11,780 bases of DNA from an uncultured Eubacteriales bacterium (GCA_900549105.1 URND01000094.1:1-11780); one strand, 5' to 3'. Shown: positions 1 to 5,622, numbered from the stretch's first letter. Notes: generated by a model not told the origin, from the sequence alone. Translations and numbers: made by a program.

Positions 1-13
1 GGGGGTGATGCTA

Positions 14-100
14 TTGAAACATTTCGATTTTAAGGATCTTATGGCCTTTGGCATGTTTCTTCTGGCATTACTTACATTTGTTTTTACATTTTGTAAGTAA
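14..100 (+). CDS. Putative holin-like type I toxin (28 aa)
   Basis: This tiny ORF encodes one membrane-spanning hydrophobic segment after a short polar start, MKHFDFKDLMAFGMFLLALL, then TFVFTFCK and TAA. The FxxLMxFGxFLxALLTF pattern resembles the putative holin-like toxins (Hol_Tox, TxpA/BsrG-like) of Firmicutes, which insert in the membrane when not silenced by an antisense RNA. The start is a choice: GTG (5), ATG (8) and TTG (14) are in frame. The bases 1-9, GGGGGTGAT, match the anti-Shine-Dalgarno complement except at one position and cover ATG 8, while GGGGG lies 8 nt before TTG 14, so I prefer TTG. The ATG start would give 30 aa. The promoter lies left of the window. A 13-bp hairpin and a converging minus-strand promoter follow at once, the normal layout for this toxin class. 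Family call is by pattern; toxicity is inference. Confidence 0.72.
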   Translation: MKHFDFKDLMAFGMFLLALLTFVFTFCK

Positions 101-106
101 TTTTAC

Positions 107-197
107 ATAGCAAAACCGCCCTTGTACTTTGCCGAGTAAGGGCGGTTTTGAAACCAAACTAACGAGGTCAACCACTTTTGTGGGCGGTTGTTCTCTT
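107..197 (-). ncRNA. Predicted antisense antitoxin RNA for the holin-like toxin
   Basis: A minus-strand RNA of about 90 nt is predicted from the promoter at 204-232, with a start near 197 and an end at the hairpin 111-150. It would contain a 5' stem-loop (CAACC/GGTTG arms at 169-173 and 186-190 with an inner AC/GT pair) and the strong 3' hairpin. It would be complementary to the 3' untranslated part of the toxin message, the arrangement seen in TxpA/RatA and BsrG/SR4 type I systems. The octamer AACCGCCC occurs twice in this RNA (minus-strand copies of 182-189 and 140-147), so two alternative foldings are possible. The ends are estimates from promoter and hairpin positions. Confidence 0.6.
111..150. 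terminator. Strong hairpin, likely bidirectional terminator of toxin mRNA and antisense RNA
   Basis: A perfect 13-bp inverted repeat (CAAAACCGCCCTT at 111-123, AAGGGCGGTTTTG at 138-150) encloses a 14-nt loop. The U-tract is short and sits inside the stem in both directions, so it is not a textbook terminator, but stem strength and its place 10 nt after the toxin stop fit a shared 3' end for both RNAs. Confidence 0.65.
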
Positions 198-203
198 TGT
201 TTT

Positions 204-232
204 ACTATAACACATTGGGTTCTTTTCCGCAA
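204..232 (-). promoter_or_regulatory. Promoter of the antisense RNA
   Basis: Read on the minus strand there is a -35 TTGCGG (232-227), a 17-nt spacer and a -10 TATAGT (209-204), which puts the start near 197. The promoter begins only 24 nt after the stop of the minus-strand GH18 gene, so GH18 transcripts could also run into the antisense region. Confidence 0.65.
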
Positions 233-256
233 GGCCTCAATGAATATTGATAATCT

Positions 257-1975
257 CTAATTGAAATAGCTTGCAATGATCTGCCAGATTTCAGGGCCGC
301 TTTCCCATCCGATGCTCCAGCTGGCAACGCCTGCCAAATCGTATTCTTGAATCATCTCTAAACGGCTTCGAAGGGATGTCTGATCCTCCAACCAGATTTG
401 ATAGCGGCGACCATCAATCTCGGACATATATTCACCGTAATTCTGGCCTGTGCTTTCATCATAAACCGGTGTCACACCGTGGCTTTCCAGATATCCGGCC
501 GCCTCTGTCATGCCGGCGTTGAAGGATTCCACAACACCGTTGGCATCCGTTGCCCACACACGGGTATACAACGGAATTGCGTTAATAACTTTTTCCTTTG
601 GTACCATGGCGAGCATATCTTCTATTCCCTGGCGCACAAAGCCCATAGAAGCAACCGAGCCCGCAACATCGGAACCGGTGTGATGTTCATCATAACCCAT
701 AATAATTATATAATCGGCAAAAACGCCTTCTTCTTTATGATTATAATGTCTCCAATACATCGGCGTATAATTATCTATTGAGAAAACAATCTGTTTTTCA
801 CGACATAATGCCGAGAGTTCCCGGACAAACTGAATGTAATTGTCAGCTCCCGATTCGCCAATCATTTCAAAATCCAGATTGATGCCATCCAGTTGATATT
901 CATCTATCCAGCCGGATAACTGGTTCAGCACATGCTGACGCTTTGTCCGGGAAGATAGTATCTCATTCGTCATCTCTCCATCAAAATTCGTGAATTCATT
1001 GCTGAACATTGCCCAGACCTCAACGCCTGCCGCATGAGCCGTATTGACATAATCTGCACTTCCGAGAGTTACCATATCCCCCTCTGTATTTGCGAAATAA
1101 AACCAGCGCGGGCTGATGGTATTAATGCCCGGCACTTCCGTCAATATCTGCCCCAGTTCTTCATTGGCAGCTTCACTGTAAACGCCGTGCCATGCCAGAT
1201 TGATTTTATAGTTTTTAGAAATGCTTGTAAAGACCGGCGCATTAAATGTCGGCTCTTCCAGGCCCGTCATTAGCGGCGTATCCAAATATTTATTTTCTAC
1301 CCATCCATTGTAACCGTCCTCAGTGACAACCTGGGCCCATTCATCTCCGGCGCCGTCATCCAGCACATAGAGCCGCTCGCCTTTCTCAAGATTTCTGAAA
1401 ATCGGGCTCTTAATACCGCCCTGATAGCGGATAACCGCTTTTTTTTCAGTTACCGTTGTCATATACGCATCATCCCAATTTGTGCGGGTAACGACCCGGT
1501 TTGGCTCATTAAACACGGCGCAGTCCATTTTCGTATTTTCCTTCAGAAATTCAAGGGATACATAGAGCATACCATCTCTGTTGATAATGACCGGGATACT
1601 GCTTGAAGCCGTGGAGACTCCCACCGTATATGAAGTGGAATCCGGCGTATATTCCGCCATTCCTTCCGGCGTTGCATACAAAATGATATTTTCATCCGCC
1701 TGCCAATAAATTCTGGAATTATAATACTTATTCGCCGTATTCACATCCATATAGACATTCCCAGCGCCGTCATCAATCGCCTTCGCTTCCAGCATAGTAT
1801 TATTCAATGTTATCGTATACTCTCCATCTGAAACACCATAGGTACTATTATAATCCACCAGGTCCTTCTCCGAACGAAAATCATCAACTATGTCACATCC
1901 GCCAAGAATACAGAGGATAGAAACAGAAATTAAAATCATTCCCATAATTCTTCTTATCTTATTCATGTGCTTCAA
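257..1975 (-). CDS. GH18-family glycoside hydrolase lipoprotein with SH3-like domain
   Basis: This is probably a surface-anchored hydrolase or binding protein for GlcNAc-containing glycans such as peptidoglycan. It has a signal peptide with lipobox ILGGC (lipidated Cys27), a region like the copper amine oxidase N-terminal domain (about 50-165), a bacterial SH3-like domain (about 178-232) and a GH18 barrel (about 256-572). The GH18 motif DGINLDFE (363-370) keeps Asp368 and the acid Glu370; the second Asp of the chitinase motif is Asn, as in YaaH/SleL-type spore and cell-wall GH18 proteins. MGYDEH (426-431) and Trp553 are other expected barrel residues. The start is TTG at 1975, 5 nt after AAGGAAGG (1988-1981); ATG at 1966 would drop three residues. 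It follows the membrane protein gene by 20 nt and is likely co-transcribed. Family is certain; the substrate is inferred. Confidence 0.88.
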   Translation of the reverse strand: MKHMNKIRRIMGMILISVSILCILGGCDIVDDFRSEKDLVDYNSTYGVSDGEYTITLNNTMLEAKAIDDGAGNVYMDVNTANKYYNSRIYWQADENIILYATPEGMAEYTPDSTSYTVGVSTASSSIPVIINRDGMLYVSLEFLKENTKMDCAVFNEPNRVVTRTNWDDAYMTTVTEKKAVIRYQGGIKSPIFRNLEKGERLYVLDDGAGDEWAQVVTEDGYNGWVENKYLDTPLMTGLEEPTFNAPVFTSISKNYKINLAWHGVYSEAANEELGQILTEVPGINTISPRWFYFANTEGDMVTLGSADYVNTAHAAGVEVWAMFSNEFTNFDGEMTNEILSSRTKRQHVLNQLSGWIDEYQLDGINLDFEMIGESGADNYIQFVRELSALCREKQIVFSIDNYTPMYWRHYNHKEEGVFADYIIIMGYDEHHTGSDVAGSVASMGFVRQGIEDMLAMVPKEKVINAIPLYTRVWATDANGVVESFNAGMTEAAGYLESHGVTPVYDESTGQNYGEYMSEIDGRRYQIWLEDQTSLRSRLEMIQEYDLAGVASWSIGWESGPEIWQIIASYFN

Positions 1976-1995
1976 CCTAACCTTCCTTTTTGGTT

Positions 1996-2589
1996 TTATG
2001 TTTCGTGGGTAAACAATCTGCCTGCCACAAAACAGCCGAGCATGGCCAATATCCCGATTGCATAATAAAGGATATCCGCCTCTCGATGTGTATTGTAAGT
2101 CAAAAGAACTCTATCAGAAATATTGTAGGTTTCGATATACGTTTCCGCTGTCATACCTTCGCTGTCCGCCGCCTTCTCCAATACTGCCGTATCCCCGGAT
2201 ACCTGGGCTATAAATGCCATGTCCTCTAAATCCGGCATTGCCTGAGAGGGGCCGGTATCATCCACCTTTGCCGGAATTTCCACGAACCAGGACTTTTCTC
2301 CAATCGTCCCTATATAATAGTATCCGCTGATTTCTTCCTTTGTATCCACCGTATAAAACCCTGTAAAGTTTAAATCCATATGATTCACCCGGATATAGTC
2401 TCCTTCGCCCTCCGGCCGCCAGGATACATCTTCCTCTGAGGCATCAACCGACGGTATCATCAACGGATTTCTCCAAAAAAGCAATCCGCATATTATGGCA
2501 ATACCGCTTAAAATTCCTATGCCATAAAAAATCCGACCCACTATCGAACTCCTTTTTTGCGGATAACTCTTCATCTTTTGTTTTTCCAT
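1996..2589 (-). CDS. Two-pass membrane protein of unknown function
   Basis: I do not recognise this family. The 197-residue protein has a basic N-terminus, a membrane helix at about 16-39, a soluble central domain of about 130 residues rich in acidic and aromatic residues, and a second helix at about 173-193 with a short tail. This topology puts the central domain on one face of the membrane, outside by the positive-inside rule since residues 1-15 are basic. The start ATG has AGGAG (2603-2599) 9 nt upstream, and a good promoter lies just before. The stop is 20 nt before the start of the GH18 lipoprotein, with that gene's ribosome site in the gap, so the two are probably one operon and may share an envelope role. 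That link is inference from position only. Confidence 0.75.
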   Translation of the reverse strand: MEKQKMKSYPQKRSSIVGRIFYGIGILSGIAIICGLLFWRNPLMIPSVDASEEDVSWRPEGEGDYIRVNHMDLNFTGFYTVDTKEEISGYYYIGTIGEKSWFVEIPAKVDDTGPSQAMPDLEDMAFIAQVSGDTAVLEKAADSEGMTAETYIETYNISDRVLLTYNTHREADILYYAIGILAMLGCFVAGRLFTHET

Positions 2590-2621
2590 ATTGATAGACT
2601 CCTATGCAGATTATATTTACG

Positions 2622-2650
2622 ATTATACTACATCGGAGCCTATCAGGCAA
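2622..2650 (-). promoter_or_regulatory. Promoter of the membrane protein-GH18 operon
   Basis: On the minus strand: -35 TTGCCT (2650-2645), 17-nt spacer, -10 TATAAT (2627-2622). The predicted start near 2615 leaves a 5' leader of about 25 nt. Confidence 0.7.
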
Positions 2651-2928
2651 ATGTAAATGGAAATCTTACCCACTTTTAAGGAGATGCAGGCCTAAAATAT
2701 GTAATGATATCCCACATTTGACATATAATAAGACTAGCTAAGTATAATTATGCCAGGCATTTTTGGTCTCAAAGATTCACATAATGGGAAAGTAAAGATT
2801 TTTAAAATGAATTGGAAGTCAGGCACATTACCTTAGAAATCTTATATTATTTATTATATCAAATGAAAAAATAAGCAGCAATCCAAATGCTTCGACAAAA
2901 ATTTTATAAAATTTAATACTTTAATCTC

Positions 2929-2957
2929 TTTACAGTTTCTGCTGCTGTAGGTATACT
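2929..2957 (+). promoter_or_regulatory. mecA promoter
   Basis: -35 TTTACA (2929-2934), 17-nt spacer, -10 TATACT (2952-2957). The start near 2964 leaves a leader of about 30 nt carrying AAAGGAG (2981-2987). Confidence 0.65.
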
Positions 2958-2978
2958 GTAGGTAACCTCAATCCTACA
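2945..2978 (+). repeat. Direct repeats and dyad over the mecA promoter
   Basis: CTGTAGGTA occurs at 2945-2953 and 2956-2964, with an 11-bp period that puts both copies on the same face of the helix, overlapping the -10. A third, inverted half, CCTACA (2973-2978), can pair with TGTAGG of the second copy. This could be an operator or a leader hairpin; it is not a CtsR site (no GGTCAAA heptads). Confidence 0.45.
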
Positions 2979-2995
2979 TTAAAGGAGTGATTTCT

Positions 2996-3775
2996 ATGAA
3001 GATTGAGAGACTTAATGAAAATCAGATTCGCTGTACGCTGAACAAAGAAGATTTAGTAAATCGTGAGATTAAGCTGAGTGAGCTTGCTTACGGTTCTGAT
3101 AAAGCAAAGCGGTTATTTCGTGATATGATGATTCAGGCTTCCACGGAAGTCGGCTTTGAAGCAAACGATATCCCGCTGGTCATTGAGGCCATTCCTGTTT
3201 CCAGTGAATGTATTGTACTCATCGTCACAAAGGTTGAGGACCCGGAAGAACTGGATACCCGTTTTTCTAAATTCTCCCCGACAAATATTTCCCTGGATGA
3301 CGAGGATTCGGAAGAAGAACCTTCCGATAATATGGCCGGTTACCGCAGTGCGGCAGATATTTTGGATTTATTCAAGAAAATCAGCGAAGAGCTTATTGTC
3401 AAAGAGATTTCTTCCAATGAATCGCAGATACCGCTGCCTTCCGGCTCCAAACCGCAAAATCTCCGGTCCCTTGGAAATCTGAATATGACCAAAATTTTCT
3501 GTTTCCACCGGCTGGATGATGTATGCCGTTATGCAGATGCTGTCTATCCGAAATATCATAGCTCGAATACCTTATATAAAAATCCTGCAACCGGTGATTT
3601 TTATCTGATACTTACAAAGGGAAAAGCATCCCCGCAGTTGTTCAATAAGGTCTGCAATATCGCCATTGAGTACGGCGATTATGTGCCTGCAAACGACGCA
3701 TCTGTGGCTTATTATAACGAACATTATAAAGTTATTCTAAAAAGCAGGGCTATTCAAAAACTGGCGAATCTGTAA
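2996..3775 (+). CDS. mecA: MecA adaptor protein for ClpC
   Basis: MecA-family adaptors bind substrates through the N-terminal domain and deliver them to the ClpCP protease through the C-terminal domain; in Bacillus the best-known target is ComK. The protein starts MKIERLNENQIR, close to the Bacillus MEIERINE start. Its N-terminal domain (1-80) is followed by an acidic linker (about 98-111) and a C-terminal domain (about 162-259) with the conserved NTLY, YLIL, IEYGDY and VILKS stretches. At 259 residues it is longer than Bacillus subtilis MecA (218) because of the linker. I chose ATG 2996: an in-frame GTG at 2987 lies inside the ribosome site AAAGGAG (2981-2987), 8 nt upstream. It is monocistronic. 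The ClpC partner and targets are not in the window, and ComK is not expected in Clostridia, so the targets are unknown. Confidence 0.9.
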   Translation: MKIERLNENQIRCTLNKEDLVNREIKLSELAYGSDKAKRLFRDMMIQASTEVGFEANDIPLVIEAIPVSSECIVLIVTKVEDPEELDTRFSKFSPTNISLDDEDSEEEPSDNMAGYRSAADILDLFKKISEELIVKEISSNESQIPLPSGSKPQNLRSLGNLNMTKIFCFHRLDDVCRYADAVYPKYHSSNTLYKNPATGDFYLILTKGKASPQLFNKVCNIAIEYGDYVPANDASVAYYNEHYKVILKSRAIQKLANL

Positions 3776-3790
3776 CAAAAAACTGTCAAC

Positions 3791-3828
3791 AAAAAAACAG
3801 CGGGAAGCATATCTCTCCGCTGTTTTTT
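3791..3828. terminator. Bidirectional terminator between mecA and the DUF1858 gene
   Basis: The stem CAGCGG (3798-3803)/CCGCTG (3817-3822) is flanked by A7 on the left and T6 on the right, giving a U-tract in both directions. It lies 16 nt after the mecA stop and 16 nt after the convergent DUF1858 stop. Confidence 0.85.
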
Positions 3829-3843
3829 CATGTCTATGGAATA

Positions 3844-4053
3844 CTATTTATTATTCTTTTCAAGGAAGTTATTAATTTCTGCAACTAACGCTGCTGGATC
3901 AATGCCATGAACCATTGCTGCTTCTGCGATGGTCTCTCCCTGAGAAGACGGACAACCCAGACAGTGCATACCGATGCTCATTAAAATAGGCGCTACACCT
4001 GCATCGATTCTTAATAAATCACCAATCATAGTATCTTTTGTTACTTGTGCCAT
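3844..4053 (-). CDS. DUF1858 domain protein (small Cys-pair protein)
   Basis: The 69-residue protein is a stand-alone DUF1858 domain, related to the ScdA N-terminal domain and to small proteins often found near hybrid-cluster (prismane) genes. It is cytoplasmic and helical, with no signal peptide. The key feature is GMHCLGCPSSQGETI (28-42), where Cys31 and Cys34 could bind a metal or Fe-S centre or do thiol chemistry; the biochemical role of the family is not settled. The start ATG has AAGGAGGG (4068-4061) 7 nt upstream and a near-consensus promoter, suggesting good expression. It is divergent from the ferredoxin gene, and a Fur-like dyad lies between them, which hints at iron or redox control of both. 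Confidence 0.88.
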   Translation of the reverse strand: MAQVTKDTMIGDLLRIDAGVAPILMSIGMHCLGCPSSQGETIAEAAMVHGIDPAALVAEINNFLEKNNK

Positions 4054-4089
4054 TTTAAAGCCCTCCTTCTGAAATTTTGGTTATTGCTT

Positions 4090-4118
4090 ATTATAATACA
4101 TTATTCTCCGCTTTGCAA
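4090..4118 (-). promoter_or_regulatory. Promoter of the DUF1858 gene
   Basis: On the minus strand: -35 TTGCAA (4118-4113), 17-nt spacer, -10 TATAAT (4095-4090). Confidence 0.75.
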
Positions 4119-4169
4119 GTCCTCAATCATCCAGGACAATTTTCCAAATATTTTCAATTATATCCGCTA

Positions 4170-4188
4170 AATGATAAATTATATCATT
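4170..4188. promoter_or_regulatory. Fur-like dyad between divergent DUF1858 and ferredoxin promoters
   Basis: A perfect 7-bp inverted repeat AATGATA/TATCATT is separated by AATTA. The core TGATAAATTATATCA fits 12 of the 14 defined positions of the 7-1-7 Fur box TGATAATNATTATCA. It sits between the two -35 elements (4118 and 4206). There is no U-tract, so it is not a terminator. Regulator identity is inference. Confidence 0.4.
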
Positions 4189-4205
4189 GAAACGCTATGT
4201 TATGC

Positions 4206-4235
4206 TTGTCTAACCGGGGGCTTTTGTATTACAAT
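4206..4235 (+). promoter_or_regulatory. Ferredoxin promoter
   Basis: -35 TTGTCT (4206-4211), 18-nt spacer, -10 TACAAT (4230-4235). The leader is about 55 nt and ends with AAGGAGGT (4283-4290), a full-match ribosome site. Confidence 0.6.
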
Positions 4236-4297
4236 AAGGTCGTACAACTTAACAGTACTATTAGATTTATTTTCATACTTATAAGGAGGTAACTATC

Positions 4298-4471
4298 ATG
4301 GCATATGTAATTTCTTCTGATTGTGTTTCCTGTGGTGCTTGCGCTGGCGAATGTCCAGTAGGCGCTATCGTTGAAGGCGATGGAAAATACGAAATCAAAG
4401 CTGATGACTGCATCGATTGCGGTTCCTGTGCAGGCACATGCCCTACAGGTGCTATTTCTCAGGCTGACTAA
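4298..4471 (+). CDS. 2[4Fe-4S] clostridial-type ferredoxin (57 aa)
   Basis: This small acidic electron carrier serves low-potential reactions such as pyruvate:ferredoxin oxidoreductase, hydrogenase and Rnf. Both cluster motifs are complete: Cys9, 12, 15 and 19 (CVSCGACAGECP) and Cys38, 41, 44 and 48 (CIDCGSCAGTCP). The two halves show the internal duplication of clostridial ferredoxins, each ending CPxGAI. The length is typical. The start ATG follows the perfect AAGGAGGT site by 7 nt. The gene stands alone between its own promoter and a very strong terminator, which fits an abundant stable message. The gene is certain; its redox partners cannot be read from the window. Confidence 0.96.
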   Translation: MAYVISSDCVSCGACAGECPVGAIVEGDGKYEIKADDCIDCGSCAGTCPTGAISQAD

Positions 4472-4489
4472 TTCTAAAAGAATAGAAGG

Positions 4490-4527
4490 TAAGGTGCTTC
4501 GGTTCGCCGCAGGCACCTTATTTTTTT
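4490..4527 (+). terminator. Ferredoxin terminator
   Basis: TAAGGTGC (4490-4497) pairs with GCACCTTA (4513-4520); the stem continues through TT and CGG to a TTCG loop (4503-4506) with a single bulged base (4510). A T7 tract (4521-4527) follows. Confidence 0.9.
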
Positions 4528-4587
4528 ACCCCTTGCCACGAGTTGAGATAAAGTATTCTTACCCTAAATCCCAGTTATGACTCCCTT

Positions 4588-4629
4588 AAAAAAGACGCTT
4601 TTCCGGCCATTTCTGACCTTCCAAGCGTC
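4588..4629 (-). terminator. Terminator of the MerR-type gene
   Basis: On the minus strand GACGCTT (4629-4623) pairs with AAGCGTC (4600-4594), followed by T6 (4593-4588). It lies about 30 nt after the stop. Confidence 0.7.
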
Positions 4630-4658
4630 CTTTCTTTCTTCCTCCTACAACAAATATC

Positions 4659-5453
4659 TCATCTTCGGAACAGGCTGAAATGTCTTTTGTTCATTTTTGT
4701 CGGCGTGTATGGCGGAAGCTTGGCCGCTGCAGCTTCCTGATAGCCCCTCTGGCGTCCCCGAATGGCTTCATCCAGCTTTCTGAACCGCGCTTCTTCTCTC
4801 TGTTCTCTCTCCTGCTCTATGACGTCCATTTCCCGCAAAAGGCGTTCTGCCACCTGACATGCAATCGATTCCTCTAATTTGAGATTATTGGCCTGAAGCG
4901 CCTGAGAGACGATACCATCCATTATGTATTTAAAATGGCTCATTTTCTCAGCCGGACTGACACTGACAACCGCAGGTGCTTCAACACTCTCTGCTTTGAC
5001 AAACTCGGCCACTGCTGTTTCTTTCACATTTTCCTTCACCGGCATCTGCGCTTTTTCCTCTGACCTTTGATGCTTCTCCTCTGGCTTTTTCATCTTTTCC
5101 TCAGCCTTTCTCATATTTTCCTCCGGCTTTCTCATTTTCTCCTCAGATTTTTTCGTTTTCTCCTCAGACTCCACAAAATTTTGCCGCACATGATTCAGGG
5201 AAATAATATTCGTATTTTTGTCTTCTTCAAACATAATCTCAAGAACATCTTTTATCGCCTTCAACTGAAATCCTCTGTCTTTTAATGCCCGTATCTGGCA
5301 AAATACATCGATTTCCCGCTGTGTATAATAACGATGGCCCATTTCATTCCTTGGTATCTCTAATGCAAGCTCGTCCTCCCAGTACCGGAGTACATGAGAT
5401 TCAACCTTAACCATCTTCGCTGCATCTGATATTGTGTATCGCATTTCTTCCAT
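4659..5453 (-). CDS. MerR-type HTH protein with coiled-coil heptad repeat and basic tail
   Basis: The 264-residue protein begins with a MerR-family winged HTH (about 4-75: ISDAAKMVKVESHVLRYWE and the GHRYYTQREI wing), which binds DNA as a dimer. A region made of six 7-residue repeats (about 95-136, pattern xxEEKxK/R) follows, then a linker, a second helical segment (about 170-235) and a basic aromatic end (MNKRHFSLFRR). No C-terminal effector-binding domain or metal-site cysteines are visible, so it is not a classical metal or drug sensor. HTH, coiled coil and basic tail together resemble the layout of the Bacillus chromosome-anchoring protein RacA; that is architecture, not demonstrated homology. 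The start is ATG 5453 with GGAGG (5464-5460) 6 nt before. An in-frame TTG at 5489 would lie upstream of the predicted transcript start. It is monocistronic, downstream of dnaB. Confidence 0.85.
   Translation of the reverse strand: MEEMRYTISDAAKMVKVESHVLRYWEDELALEIPRNEMGHRYYTQREIDVFCQIRALKDRGFQLKAIKDVLEIMFEEDKNTNIISLNHVRQNFVESEEKTKKSEEKMRKPEENMRKAEEKMKKPEEKHQRSEEKAQMPVKENVKETAVAEFVKAESVEAPAVVSVSPAEKMSHFKYIMDGIVSQALQANNLKLEESIACQVAERLLREMDVIEQEREQREEARFRKLDEAIRGRQRGYQEAAAAKLPPYTPTKMNKRHFSLFRR
5046..5171 (-). repeat. Six 21-bp repeats coding a 7-residue E/K-rich motif
   Basis: The units read ESEEKTK, KSEEKMR, KPEENMR, KAEEKMK, KPEEKHQ and RSEEKAQ. The near-identical DNA units suggest growth by slippage, and copy number may differ between strains. 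Every unit keeps the reading frame. Confidence 0.75.
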
Positions 5454-5493
5454 AGAATACCTCCACTCAACCTTCTCGTTATCTAACAATCAA

Positions 5494-5521
5494 ATTATAG
5501 CAAACCCCCAAAATATTTCAA
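5494..5521 (-). promoter_or_regulatory. Promoter of the MerR-type gene
   Basis: On the minus strand: -35 TTGAAA (5521-5516), 16-nt spacer, extended -10 TGCTATAAT with TATAAT at 5499-5494. The start near 5487 excludes the TTG start at 5489. Confidence 0.65.
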
Positions 5522-5563
5522 TTTTTCGCCCTAACAACTTATCGACACGTCCCCTTCGAAAAA

Positions 5564-5594
5564 TAAAAAAACCGGTCACAATATTCGTGACCGG
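5564..5594 (-). terminator. Terminator of the gdpP-rplI-dnaB operon
   Basis: On the minus strand the perfect 8-bp stem CCGGTCAC (5594-5587)/GTGACCGG (5579-5572) has a 7-nt loop, then T7 (5571-5565). It is 28 nt after the dnaB stop. Confidence 0.9.
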
Positions 5595-5622
5595 CTGGAT
5601 ATACGCCGAAATCTGCGTTATT

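Larger units (their letters stand above)
2651..2986. other. Gene-free AT-rich intergenic region before mecA
   Basis: No credible gene was found in these 336 bases. They hold an 11-bp palindrome ATGCCAGGCAT (2750-2760), a TTGACA (2718-2723) followed 19 nt later by TATAAT (2743-2748), which is a poorly spaced possible promoter, and the mecA promoter and repeats at the right end. There is no clear riboswitch or RNA gene. Confidence 0.5.

Noticed and set aside
237..250. TCAAT-GAAT-ATTGA dyad as the GH18 terminator
   Set aside because: A 5-bp AT-rich stem without a U-tract is too weak to call.
2718..2748. TTGACA and TATAAT in the gap before mecA as a second promoter
   Set aside because: The 19-nt spacing is poor, and no gene or RNA structure follows before the mecA promoter 180 nt later.
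2808..2837. Short ORF MNWKSGTLP in the gap before mecA
   Set aside because: Nine codons, no ribosome site, no hydrophobic segment or partner RNA.
2651..2986. Riboswitch or structured RNA upstream of mecA
   Set aside because: The sequence is AT-rich with only short dyads; no known riboswitch core was seen and the mecA leader is about 30 nt.
2987..2995. GTG start for mecA
   Set aside because: The codon overlaps the AAAGGAG ribosome site; ATG 2996 has correct spacing and matches the family N-terminus.
5046..5171. CRISPR-like array
   Set aside because: The 21-bp units are contiguous, in frame and coding; there are no spacers and no cas genes.
5454..5489. TTG start adding 12 residues to the MerR-type protein
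   Set aside because: It lies upstream of the predicted transcript start, and GGAGG is ideally placed for ATG 5453.
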